Source of the DNA: DATHVR01 sp035461175
Lineage (GTDB): Bacteria > Actinomycetota > Acidimicrobiia > Spongiisociales > ZC4RG35
Direction: 5' to 3'
NCBI GenBank assembly: GCA_035461175.1
Contig: DATHVR010000001.1
Location: 1-13,878 of the forward strand
Length of the DNA stretch: 13,878 bases
The position numbers and the translations under genes were made by a program. The notes under the pieces were generated by a model. It did not search any database. It was not told the DNA's origin and saw only the letters and a program-made list of their open reading frames with translations. Each line of letters starts with the position of its first letter. The stretch's first letter is position 1. Shown one piece after another: positions 6,195-12,840 of this stretch.

Positions 6195-6982
6195 CCTCAC
6201 TCCCGGACCGATACCAGCGTCTGCGGGTGGTGCCGGGCGAGTCCGGCGTGACCGAAGTCGTCTTCGACAACCCCGACCGGTTCAACGCTCTCGACGCCGC
6301 CGGCCATCGCGAGCTCGCCTACGTCTGGCGCGACCTCGATCACGACGCCGCTACCCGGGTCGTGCTGCTGCGGGGTGAGGGGCGGGCATTCTCAGCAGGG
6401 GGCGACTTCGAGCTGATCGAGGGACTGATCGAAGACCCGGAGGTCCATCGCACCACCCTGCGCGAGGCGCGGGACCTGGTCCGCAACATCATCGAGTTCT
6501 CCAAGCCGGTCGTGTCGGCGATCCACGGCCCGGCGGTGGGAGCGGGTCTGGCGGCGGCGCTCCTGGCCGACATCCCCGTCGCCGGCCGCTCCGCCCGGAT
6601 CCTCGACGGCCACACCACTCTCGGGGTGGCGGCGGGCGACCATGCCGTCGTCATCTGGCCCCTGCTGATCGGGATGGCAAAGGCCAAGTACCACCTGCTC
6701 ACCAACGAGCCGCTCTCGGGCGAGGAGGCCGAGCGACTCGGATTGGTGGCCCGGGCAGTGGACGACGAGGAGGTTCTGGATACCGCCCGCGCCCTCGCCC
6801 GCCGCCTGGCCCGGGGCTCGCAGGAGGCCCTGTCGTGGACGAAGCACACCCTCAACCACTGGCTCCGAGATGCCTACCCGGCCTTCGATGCCTCGCTGGC
6901 CTACGAGTTTCTCGGATTTCTCGGCCCCGATGCCACCGAGGGCCTGCGGGCGGCGAGAGAGAAGCGTCCGCCTCGCTTCTGA
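6191..6982 (+). CDS. Enoyl-CoA hydratase/isomerase (crotonase) family protein lacking both classical Glu residues
   Basis: This crotonase-fold protein has 263 residues, the normal family length. The acyl-CoA oxyanion-hole motif AFSAGGDFELIE is at 66-77 and the second one, GPAVGAGLAAALLAD, at 113-127. In authentic hydratases the position of Ala122 is the catalytic Glu of GGGCELA, and the second Glu lies in PEIxLG. Here those read GAGLAAA and GHTTLG, so neither Glu is present. Asp150 in GVAAGDHAVVIWP is a candidate alternative acid. Reaction and substrate are therefore uncertain; an acyl-CoA thioester is inferred from the fold only. The GTG start overlaps the upstream hydrolase stop (GTGA), which implies translational coupling and possibly a shared pathway of thioester or ester chemistry. 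A hairpin follows the stop. Confidence 0.88.
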   Translation: MTSLPDRYQRLRVVPGESGVTEVVFDNPDRFNALDAAGHRELAYVWRDLDHDAATRVVLLRGEGRAFSAGGDFELIEGLIEDPEVHRTTLREARDLVRNIIEFSKPVVSAIHGPAVGAGLAAALLADIPVAGRSARILDGHTTLGVAAGDHAVVIWPLLIGMAKAKYHLLTNEPLSGEEAERLGLVARAVDDEEVLDTARALARRLARGSQEALSWTKHTLNHWLRDAYPAFDASLAYEFLGFLGPDATEGLRAAREKRPPRF

Positions 6983-7003
6983 GCGGAACGACCAGTTGCA
7001 GCG

Positions 7004-7021
7004 GCCCGGCGACGGCCGGGC
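7004..7021. terminator. Bidirectional GC hairpin between convergent genes
   Basis: GCCCGGC-GACG-GCCGGGC forms a perfect 7-bp stem with a 4-nt loop in the 38-bp gap between the convergent crotonase and hydrolase genes. Its last base is also the last base of the minus-strand hydrolase stop codon. No T-run follows on either strand, so termination efficiency is uncertain. Confidence 0.5.
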
Positions 7022-7869
7022 TATCGGGAGAGGTGACGGGTGAGGAAACCGGTCACGTCGGGCAGGTGGGGGGCGAATCGCTCCAGGTCGCTGTGGGTCC
7101 CGCCCGCCACCAACAGGACCTCGGCCCGGGGCTGGGCCGCCGCCAGTTCGTGCATGCTGGCGACGGGGACCACCGCGTCGGCGTCACCGTGCACCAGGAG
7201 TAGCGGCGAATCGACCAGCGGGATGCGATGGCGCGGGGCGAAGTCCTCGAACCGCGCCCCGATGATGCGCTGGACGACGGCCAGGACCGCGCCCAGCACC
7301 GGGCGGGGGAGATTCGCCATCAGCTCCCGCATGAGATCGCCGGGGTCGGCCGGCGCCGCCACCGACACCAGGGCGTCCGGCGACCGGCCCCGCGAAGCGC
7401 TGAGGATCGACGCACCCGCCCCCACCGAATGGCCGATCACGCCGATGGTGGTGACCTCCGGGTGTTGCTCCAGCCAGTCGAGCGCCACCTCGAGATCGTC
7501 GGCGAAGCGGGGCATCGACACGAACCGGTCGGGCTCCGAGTGCCCGTGGTTGCGCACGTCGAGGAAGAAGGCGTGGAACCCGGCCCGGTGGAACTCGGGA
7601 GCGAACGGAAGCATCCGGGCGGCGCTGCCACCCCAGCCGTGCACCACCAGTACCGCCGGGGCACGTTCATGCACCGGCACGAACCACCCGTGGAGACGGG
7701 TCCCGCTCTTGCTCTCGAGCCACACGTCTTGCGCCGCCAGGCCGACATCAGCGGGGGTCGCAGCGTAACCCCCGTCGTCTCCCTGCTTACGTCCGATTCG
7801 CTGCGGGGCGAACAGCCACAACCACCGGCGGCGGGGCCGGTGACTGTCCACGGCCGGAGCCGAACTCAT
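7021..7869 (-). CDS. Alpha/beta hydrolase (serine hydrolase)
   Basis: This is a 282-residue hydrolase with an intact triad: GHSVG at 146-150 (Ser148), the acid in LLLVHGDADAVVP (probably Asp231), and His259 in GGTHSD. The oxyanion HGWGG motif is at 77-81 and LDVRNHGHSE at 103-112. The first about 30 residues are basic with a short WLWLF patch and do not form a clear signal peptide, so it is probably cytosolic or peripheral. The ATG at 7869 overlaps the tetR stop by 4 nt (ATGA) and is preceded by GAGG at a suitable distance. The frame continues open upstream through tetR to 8508, but that part is shadow. Co-expression with tetR suggests a role tied to the inducer or substrate of the divergent MMPL transporter; this is inference. 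Confidence 0.9.
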   Translation of the reverse strand: MSSAPAVDSHRPRRRWLWLFAPQRIGRKQGDDGGYAATPADVGLAAQDVWLESKSGTRLHGWFVPVHERAPAVLVVHGWGGSAARMLPFAPEFHRAGFHAFFLDVRNHGHSEPDRFVSMPRFADDLEVALDWLEQHPEVTTIGVIGHSVGAGASILSASRGRSPDALVSVAAPADPGDLMRELMANLPRPVLGAVLAVVQRIIGARFEDFAPRHRIPLVDSPLLLVHGDADAVVPVASMHELAAAQPRAEVLLVAGGTHSDLERFAPHLPDVTGFLTRHLSR

Positions 7870-8471
7870 GTCCCTACCTCGCCCAGGCCGGACCCGAGCA
7901 GGGCGAAACAGGAGTCGACGTGGTCCGGGAGTCGCGAGCGGCCGTCGTCGATGAGCCAGCGGGCGAGCGAGGCGCGCATTGCGGCCAGCGCCGCCCCGGC
8001 GAGAAGGCGGGGCTCCAGGGTCTGCCTCACCTCCACATCCAGCCACCCGGCGACGGCCGACGCGACGGCATCCTCCCAGGCCGCCTGCAACTGGAGACTG
8101 CGAGCCGCCACCGATGGGTTCTCCGAGATGATGCGGAAACGGCGGAGGAGCCGATCGCGCTCGGTCTCGTAGTCGGCGGCCACACTGAGGAAGGCGGCCT
8201 GGAGGCCCAGCCAGGGCGGCTCCCCTCCCGGTGCCCTGTTCAGGGCGGCCACGATCCGGTCCAGGCGGCTGGAGTAGTCGGCGAGCACGACGTCTTCCTT
8301 GGCGGGGAAGTAGTGGAAGAACGTTCGGGGAGCGATCTCGGCGGCGGCGGCGATGTCGTCGATCGTGGTCCCCTCGAAGCCTCGCTGCTCGAACAGGTCG
8401 AGTGCGGCCGCCTCGATGGCACGGTGCGTCCGCTGTTTCTTCCGTTCCCGCAGGCCGGACGGTTCGCTCAT
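7866..8471 (-). CDS. TetR-family transcriptional regulator
   Basis: This is a 201-residue one-domain repressor-type regulator. The N-terminal helix-turn-helix is at about 14-62, with THRAIEAAALDLFEQRGFEG followed by TTIDDIAAAAEIAPRTFFHYFPAKEDV, the hallmark TetR recognition helix region. The C-terminal ligand-binding domain (about 70-195) has RFRIISENPSVAAR at 111-124 and resembles the acyl-CoA-type or MftR-like TetR C-terminal family. That assignment is from memory of the pattern. The start at 8471 is supported by the TAGAAT -10 box 6 nt upstream, which implies a leaderless mRNA. It is divergent from the MMPL gene across 97 bp and overlaps the downstream hydrolase gene. It probably represses both arms through TGCA boxes in the shared region and is released by a lipophilic or acyl-CoA ligand; this is inference. 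Confidence 0.94.
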   Translation of the reverse strand: MSEPSGLRERKKQRTHRAIEAAALDLFEQRGFEGTTIDDIAAAAEIAPRTFFHYFPAKEDVVLADYSSRLDRIVAALNRAPGGEPPWLGLQAAFLSVAADYETERDRLLRRFRIISENPSVAARSLQLQAAWEDAVASAVAGWLDVEVRQTLEPRLLAGAALAAMRASLARWLIDDGRSRLPDHVDSCFALLGSGLGEVGT

Positions 8472-8477
8472 TCCCCG

Positions 8478-8483
8478 ATTCTA
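8478..8483 (-). promoter_or_regulatory. Putative -10 box of tetR (leaderless)
   Basis: On the minus strand TAGAAT, 4 of 6 to the TATAAT consensus with all three key T/A/T bases, ends exactly 6 nt before the ATG. Transcription would start on the A of the start codon. No -35 consensus is evident at 16-18 nt. Confidence 0.55.
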
Positions 8484-8503
8484 TCCAGTCGATGTGCGTG
8501 TGG

Positions 8504-8541
8504 TGCATTTTTGCATTGTCTGCATTTCTTCATAGGCTGCA
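8504..8541. promoter_or_regulatory. Putative TetR operator: four TGCA boxes in divergent promoter region
   Basis: Four TGCA tetramers occur at 8504-8507, 8512-8515, 8521-8524 and 8538-8541. The first three sit in the repeated context TGCATT(T). TGCA is self-complementary, so pairs such as TGCA-TTGTC-TGCA (8512-8524) are short dyads of the kind TetR dimers bind. The first three cover the proposed -35 box and spacer of the MMPL promoter, and the fourth touches its -10 box. This would suit repression by occlusion. The AT-rich patch stands out in otherwise GC-rich DNA. Confidence 0.45.
8510..8538 (+). promoter_or_regulatory. Putative promoter of the MMPL-cupin operon
   Basis: TTTGCA (8510-8515) and TAGGCT (8533-8538) are separated by exactly 17 nt. 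This predicts a start near 8545 and a leader of about 24 nt containing GAGAGGA (8552-8558), a good ribosome binding site before the ATG at 8569. Unlike several neighbours, this gene would have a conventional leader. Confidence 0.5.
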
Positions 8542-8568
8542 TCCATCACTCAGAGAGGATCCACCTTC

Positions 8569-10908
8569 ATGCTCGCCCGACTCGGTCACTTCGCTGCTTC
8601 GCACCCCTGGCGATACATCGCCACCTGGCTGGGGGCGGCGGCCCTCCTCGTCGCCGCCGTGCTCACTATCGGGCCGGCATTCACCTCGAGCATCACCGCT
8701 CCGACTTCGGAGAGCAGCGCCGGCCTGGATCTACTCGCGGACGAGTTCCCGGGGGCCGGCGGCGACTCGGCCTCGATCGTCTTCAAGGCAGAGCAGGGCG
8801 CGAACGATCCGGAGGTGCAGGCGGCCATGACCGACCTGTTCGACCAGGTTGCGGAGATCGATGGTGTCGTAACCGTCATGTCTCCCTACGGGCCGATCGG
8901 CGCCGGTCAGGTCTCCTCGACCGGAGACGCGGCCGGGAAGGTGGCCTATGCCCAGCTCGTGCTCGACGCCGGCACCACCACCGACGAGGGCGCCCGCATC
9001 GCCGATGAGATCGCGACTCTCTCCCCCGACATCGAAGGGCTCGAGGTCGCCCTCGGCGGTGACATGTTCCGCCATCGCGAGCCGCCCAGCTCAGAGATGC
9101 TCGGGCTCGCCTTCGCCGTCTTCGTCCTGATCCTCTCGTTCGGCTCGGTGCTCGCCATGGGCCTGCCCATCGCCACCGCCCTGGCCGGGGTCGGCACCGG
9201 GGTGGCCGCCACGGCCCTTCTGAGCAACCTGATCGAGATGCCCGACTTCGCAGCCACGATCGGGATCATGATCGGCCTCGGCGTCGGCATCGACTACGCC
9301 CTGTTCATCGTCACCCGGTACCAGCAGCACCTCCGGGCCGGCGAGCCGATCCCCCGGTCGGTGGCCGCCGCCCTCGACAGCGCCGGCCGGGCGGTCCTGT
9401 TCGCCGGGGTGACGGTGGTCGTCTCGTTGCTCGGCATGCTGCTCATGGGTGTCTCGTTCGTGACCGGCCTGGCGTTCGCCGCCGCCACCACCGTGCTGTT
9501 CACGATGATCGCCTCCGTAACGCTGCTGCCCGCCCTGATCGGACTGGCGGGTCAGCGAATCCAGATCACCCGCTGGAGCGGACTGGTGGGATCGCTCCTG
9601 GTCGGGGTGGCGCTGGTGGGTATCGCCCTCGACCTGACGATCCTCCGTCTTGGGGCGGTGGCCGCGGTGGTGGTCGTCGTCGCGGGCCGTTTCCGGGGTC
9701 CGCTCAACCGGACCGTCCGCCTCAGGTCCGACAAGCCGATCGAGGAGACCGCTCCCTACCGGTGGAGCCGGATCGTCCAGAGGCGGGCGGCCATCATCAC
9801 GATTGCCGGCGGCCTCATCCTGGCGATCGTCGCCCTGCCTCTCTTCTCGATCCAGCTCGGGTTCGCCGACGCCGGCAACGACCCTGAGGGCACCACCACC
9901 CGACGCGCCTACGACCTGCTCGGGGAGGGGTTCGGTCCGGGAGCCAACGGGCCCCTGATCCTCGTCACCGAGATCCCGGACGGAGCCGATCTCATGCAGC
10001 TCCAGGCGGTGAGCCGGACACTGGAGGAGGTCGAGGGGGTCAGCCTGGTCTCGCCCCCCGTACCCAACGACCGGGCCCAGCCCACGGCAGTGCGCTGGCA
10101 GATCACCCCCGAGACCTCACCCCAGGACCAGGAGACTGCCGACCTCCTCCACGTTCTGCGCGAGGAGGTCGTTCCCGAGATCGACGCCGACCTGGGAACG
10201 GGCATCCTCGTCACCGGCCCGGTGGCGGCGAATGTCGACTTCTCCGACTACCTGGCCGATCGGATCTGGTACTTCTACGGTGCCGTCCTCCTCATCTCGT
10301 TCCTCTTCCTGATGGCTGTGTTCCGTTCGGTCCTGGTACCCCTCAAGGCGGTGGGGATGAACCTGCTCGCCATCGGCGCCGCCTACGGCATCCTCGTCGC
10401 AGTGTTCCAGTGGGGATGGGGTGGCTCTCTCCTCGGAATCGAGCCCGGACCCATCGAACCGTTCATCCCGATGATGCTGTTCGCCATCGTGTTCGGTCTG
10501 TCGATGGACTACGAGGTGTTTCTGCTCACGCGAATCCGCGAGGAGTACGACCGGGATGGGGACAACAGCCAGGCGGTGGCCGACGGGTTGGCGGCGACGG
10601 CAAGGGTCATCACGGCGGCGGCATTGATCATGGTCTTCGTGTTCTCCAGCTTCATCCTCGAGGACATGCGGACCGTGAAGATCCTCGGGTTGGGGCTGGC
10701 GGCGGCAGTGGCAATCGACGCCACCGTGATCCGGATGCTGCTCGTCCCCGCCACGATGGAATTGCTCGGGGACAAGAACTGGTGGATACCTCGCTGGATG
10801 GACCGCCTGCTTCCCAACCTCGTGGTCGAACCGTCGCCGGCCGGCCCGGAGAGTATCGACCCTTCGGGGGGTGAGGATCCGGAAAGGCACCGTATCCTGC
10901 TCGGATGA
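8569..10908 (+). CDS. MMPL/RND-superfamily membrane transporter
   Basis: This is a large membrane exporter of 779 residues, of the proton-driven type that moves lipids or hydrophobic drugs across the actinobacterial membrane. TM1 is at about 15-36 and is followed by an extracytoplasmic domain (about 40-170). A first helix bundle spans 175-328 with GVGIDYALF (238-246; Asp242-Tyr243). A second extracytoplasmic domain (about 430-560) precedes the second bundle (565-735) with FGLSMDYEVF (642-651; Asp647-Tyr648). These paired Asp-Tyr motifs are the proton-relay signature of MmpL proteins. Between the halves, residues about 338-374 form two extra hydrophobic segments not in the minimal MMPL plan. 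The start has GAGAGGA 10 nt upstream. The stop overlaps the cupin start by ATGA. It is divergent from tetR, so expression is probably TetR-controlled. Substrate is unknown. Confidence 0.93.
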   Translation: MLARLGHFAASHPWRYIATWLGAAALLVAAVLTIGPAFTSSITAPTSESSAGLDLLADEFPGAGGDSASIVFKAEQGANDPEVQAAMTDLFDQVAEIDGVVTVMSPYGPIGAGQVSSTGDAAGKVAYAQLVLDAGTTTDEGARIADEIATLSPDIEGLEVALGGDMFRHREPPSSEMLGLAFAVFVLILSFGSVLAMGLPIATALAGVGTGVAATALLSNLIEMPDFAATIGIMIGLGVGIDYALFIVTRYQQHLRAGEPIPRSVAAALDSAGRAVLFAGVTVVVSLLGMLLMGVSFVTGLAFAAATTVLFTMIASVTLLPALIGLAGQRIQITRWSGLVGSLLVGVALVGIALDLTILRLGAVAAVVVVVAGRFRGPLNRTVRLRSDKPIEETAPYRWSRIVQRRAAIITIAGGLILAIVALPLFSIQLGFADAGNDPEGTTTRRAYDLLGEGFGPGANGPLILVTEIPDGADLMQLQAVSRTLEEVEGVSLVSPPVPNDRAQPTAVRWQITPETSPQDQETADLLHVLREEVVPEIDADLGTGILVTGPVAANVDFSDYLADRIWYFYGAVLLISFLFLMAVFRSVLVPLKAVGMNLLAIGAAYGILVAVFQWGWGGSLLGIEPGPIEPFIPMMLFAIVFGLSMDYEVFLLTRIREEYDRDGDNSQAVADGLAATARVITAAALIMVFVFSSFILEDMRTVKILGLGLAAAVAIDATVIRMLLVPATMELLGDKNWWIPRWMDRLLPNLVVEPSPAGPESIDPSGGEDPERHRILLG
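10893..10898 (+). promoter_or_regulatory. Possible internal -10 box for the cupin gene
   Basis: TATCCT inside the 3' end of the MMPL gene ends 6 nt before the cupin ATG at 10905. This is the same leaderless spacing seen at tetR and purF. Because the two genes also overlap by ATGA, the cupin gene could be expressed both from this site and by read-through from the MMPL promoter. Confidence 0.35.
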
Positions 10909-11414
10909 TCGAAGCGGGACGGCGATTCCGGAGTCCGACCATGGAAATCGAGTTCCTGGTCACATCCGGTGAGAGTGGGGGCAAACTGCACGAGATGCGG
11001 GCCACCTACCGGCCGGGGTCTCCCTTTCCGCCCGCCCACCTCCACCCGGAGCAGGAGGAGACATTCCAGGTCGAGTCGGGTCGGTTGGAGTTCGAACTCG
11101 ACGACGGCATCCGCAGGGTCGCAGAGGGAGAAACTCTGGTGCTCTCGGCGGGCACCGTCCATCGCGCCCGGAATCCGAGTTCCGACACCGACGCCGTGGT
11201 GCTGTGGCAGACCCGGCCGGCGCTGCGTTCGGGCGAGTTCTTCGCCACCGTGTACAGCCTGGCCAACCCCACCCTCCTGGACCGGGCCTTGCTGGCACAG
11301 CAGTTCCGGAGGGAGTTCCGTCCCGTCATGCGTCCGGCCCTGCTGGCCAGATTGGCCGTGCCGGGACTGGCGCTCGTCGCCCGTCTGACCGGGCGCCGTC
11401 TTCCCGAGGTGTGA
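10905..11414 (+). CDS. Cupin-domain protein
   Basis: This is a 169-residue small beta-barrel protein. The first cupin motif PAHLHPEQEETFQVESGRLEF (43-63 region) supplies His45, His47 and a Glu at 51 or 52. The second motif GETLVLSAGTVHRARNP (75-91) supplies His86. This is a complete 3-His/1-Glu metal site. The C-terminal third (about 122-165) is not part of the barrel; it is rich in Arg and Leu with LLARLAVPGLALVARL and could be a membrane-touching helix. Function is unknown. Family members range from dioxygenases and isomerases to sugar-binding or regulatory proteins. The chosen ATG overlaps the MMPL stop by 4 nt; an in-frame ATG at 10941 (MEIEF) is a possible alternative that would keep the whole barrel. 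Pairing with the transporter suggests binding or modifying its substrate, which is inference. Confidence 0.85.
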   Translation: MIEAGRRFRSPTMEIEFLVTSGESGGKLHEMRATYRPGSPFPPAHLHPEQEETFQVESGRLEFELDDGIRRVAEGETLVLSAGTVHRARNPSSDTDAVVLWQTRPALRSGEFFATVYSLANPTLLDRALLAQQFRREFRPVMRPALLARLAVPGLALVARLTGRRLPEV

Positions 11415-11421
11415 TCGGGCC

Positions 11422-11427
11422 TACCAT
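11422..11427 (+). promoter_or_regulatory. Putative -10 box of the purF-purM operon (leaderless)
   Basis: TACCAT ends 6 nt before the GTG at 11434 within the 19-bp gap after the cupin gene. No Shine-Dalgarno sequence is present in that gap. No PUR-box or guanine-riboswitch-like structure can be seen, since there is no room for a leader. A -35 element is not clear. Confidence 0.45.
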
Positions 11428-11433
11428 GGGGTC

Positions 11434-12840
11434 GTGACCGACACGGCTCCCGGTGAGGCCTGCGGCGTCTTCGGCGTCTACGCCCCGTCCCAGCGGGTGG
11501 CTCCACTCATCTACTTCGGCCTTTTCGCGCTCCAGCATCGGGGCCAGGAATCGGCCGGGATCGCCACCTCCGACGGCCACACCGTGACCGTTTTCCGGGA
11601 GATGGGTTTGGTGTCCCAGGTTTTCGACGAGGCCAACCTGGCCGCTCTCGACGGGCATCTCGGGATCGGCCACACCCGCTATTCCACCACCGGGTCTTCC
11701 CATTGGGGGAACTCCCAACCCATCCATCGCCAGGTCGGCCACACCTCGGTCGCTCTGGGACACAACGGCAACCTCACCAACACCGACAAGCTGGCGACGG
11801 AGTTGGGCACCGCCGGCGAGACCAGCGATTCGGCGCTGATGGTGGAAGCGATCGCCCGGAGGATCGACGATGAGCGCTCCGACTCTCGCGGGCTGGAGAA
11901 GGCCATGCTGGAGGTACTGCCCACCTTCGAGGGCGCCTTCTCGTTGGTGGTGATGGACCAGGGCCGCGTAATCGGGGTACGCGATCCGCACGGGTTCCGC
12001 CCCCTTTGCCTGGGCGAGCTCCCTGACGGAGGATGGGTGCTGGCGTCGGAGACAGCCGCCCTCGACCTGATCGGAGCCACCTTCAAACGGGAGGTCGAGC
12101 CGGGCGAGATGGTGGTCCTCGACGCCAACGGGGTGCGATCACTGCGGCCCTTCGGGCCCAGCGAGCCCCGACTGTGCATCTTCGAATACGTCTACTTCTC
12201 CCGCCCCGACAGTCGCCTCCACGGCCAGACCGTCCACTCGGCCCGGCGCCGGATGGGCGAGATCCTCGCCGATGAGCACCCCGTCACAGCCGACGTCGTG
12301 GTGCCGGTTCCGGAGTCGGGGATACCGGCTGCCCAGGGGTACAGCGCCCGCAGCGGGATCCCCTATGCCGACGGCCTGGTCAAGAACCGCTACGTGGGGC
12401 GCACCTTCATCGAGCCCAGCCAGCTGATGCGGGACCGGGGGATCCGCCTAAAGCTCAACCCGATCCCCGAGACGCTGGAGGGGCGGAGTGTGATCCTCGT
12501 CGACGACTCGATCGTCCGCGGCTCGACCACCCGTCAGCTGGTGGCGATGGTGCGGGCGGCGGGCGCACGTGAGGTGCATCTGCGCATCTCCTCACCGCCC
12601 TATCGCTGGCCGTGCTTCTACGGGATGGACACCTCCGACCGCACCACCCTGATCGCCGCCCGGATGGAGGTTGACGAGATTCGCCGGCATCTCGACGCCG
12701 ACTCGATCGGCTACCTGTCGTTGTCGGGGTTGCTCGAGGCCACCGGAGTCGACGGCTTCTGCACCGCCTGTTTGACCGGCGATTACCCGACTGCGGTACC
12801 GGGTCAGGACTCGAAGTTCGTGCTCGAAGGCAGCCGGTGA
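11434..12840 (+). CDS. purF: Amidophosphoribosyltransferase PurF, Fe-S type (EC 2.4.2.14)
   Basis: This enzyme makes 5-phosphoribosylamine from PRPP and glutamine, the committed step of de novo purine synthesis. It has 468 residues. The N-terminal Ntn glutaminase domain follows a nine-residue propeptide (MTDTAPGEA), leaving Cys10 as nucleophile in CGVFGVY. Other conserved blocks are LQHRGQESAGI (33-43), GHTRYSTTG (79-87), LGHNGNLTN (108-116) and RDPHGFRPL (183-191). The phosphoribosyltransferase domain carries VILVDDSIVRGSTT (353-366), the PRPP loop. Cys248 (RLCIFEYVYFSRPDS), Cys394 (WPCFYGMD), Cys443 and Cys446 (GFCTAC) match the four ligands of the 4Fe-4S cluster known in Bacillus PurF, so this is the processed, oxygen-sensitive type. 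It starts with GTG after TACCAT and overlaps purM by GTGA. Confidence 0.97.
   Translation: MTDTAPGEACGVFGVYAPSQRVAPLIYFGLFALQHRGQESAGIATSDGHTVTVFREMGLVSQVFDEANLAALDGHLGIGHTRYSTTGSSHWGNSQPIHRQVGHTSVALGHNGNLTNTDKLATELGTAGETSDSALMVEAIARRIDDERSDSRGLEKAMLEVLPTFEGAFSLVVMDQGRVIGVRDPHGFRPLCLGELPDGGWVLASETAALDLIGATFKREVEPGEMVVLDANGVRSLRPFGPSEPRLCIFEYVYFSRPDSRLHGQTVHSARRRMGEILADEHPVTADVVVPVPESGIPAAQGYSARSGIPYADGLVKNRYVGRTFIEPSQLMRDRGIRLKLNPIPETLEGRSVILVDDSIVRGSTTRQLVAMVRAAGAREVHLRISSPPYRWPCFYGMDTSDRTTLIAARMEVDEIRRHLDADSIGYLSLSGLLEATGVDGFCTACLTGDYPTAVPGQDSKFVLEGSR

Noticed and set aside
7870..8508. Upstream extension of the minus-strand hydrolase frame through tetR.
   Set aside because: The extension is an off-frame reading of tetR. 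The ATGA overlap and GAGG site place the hydrolase start at 7869.
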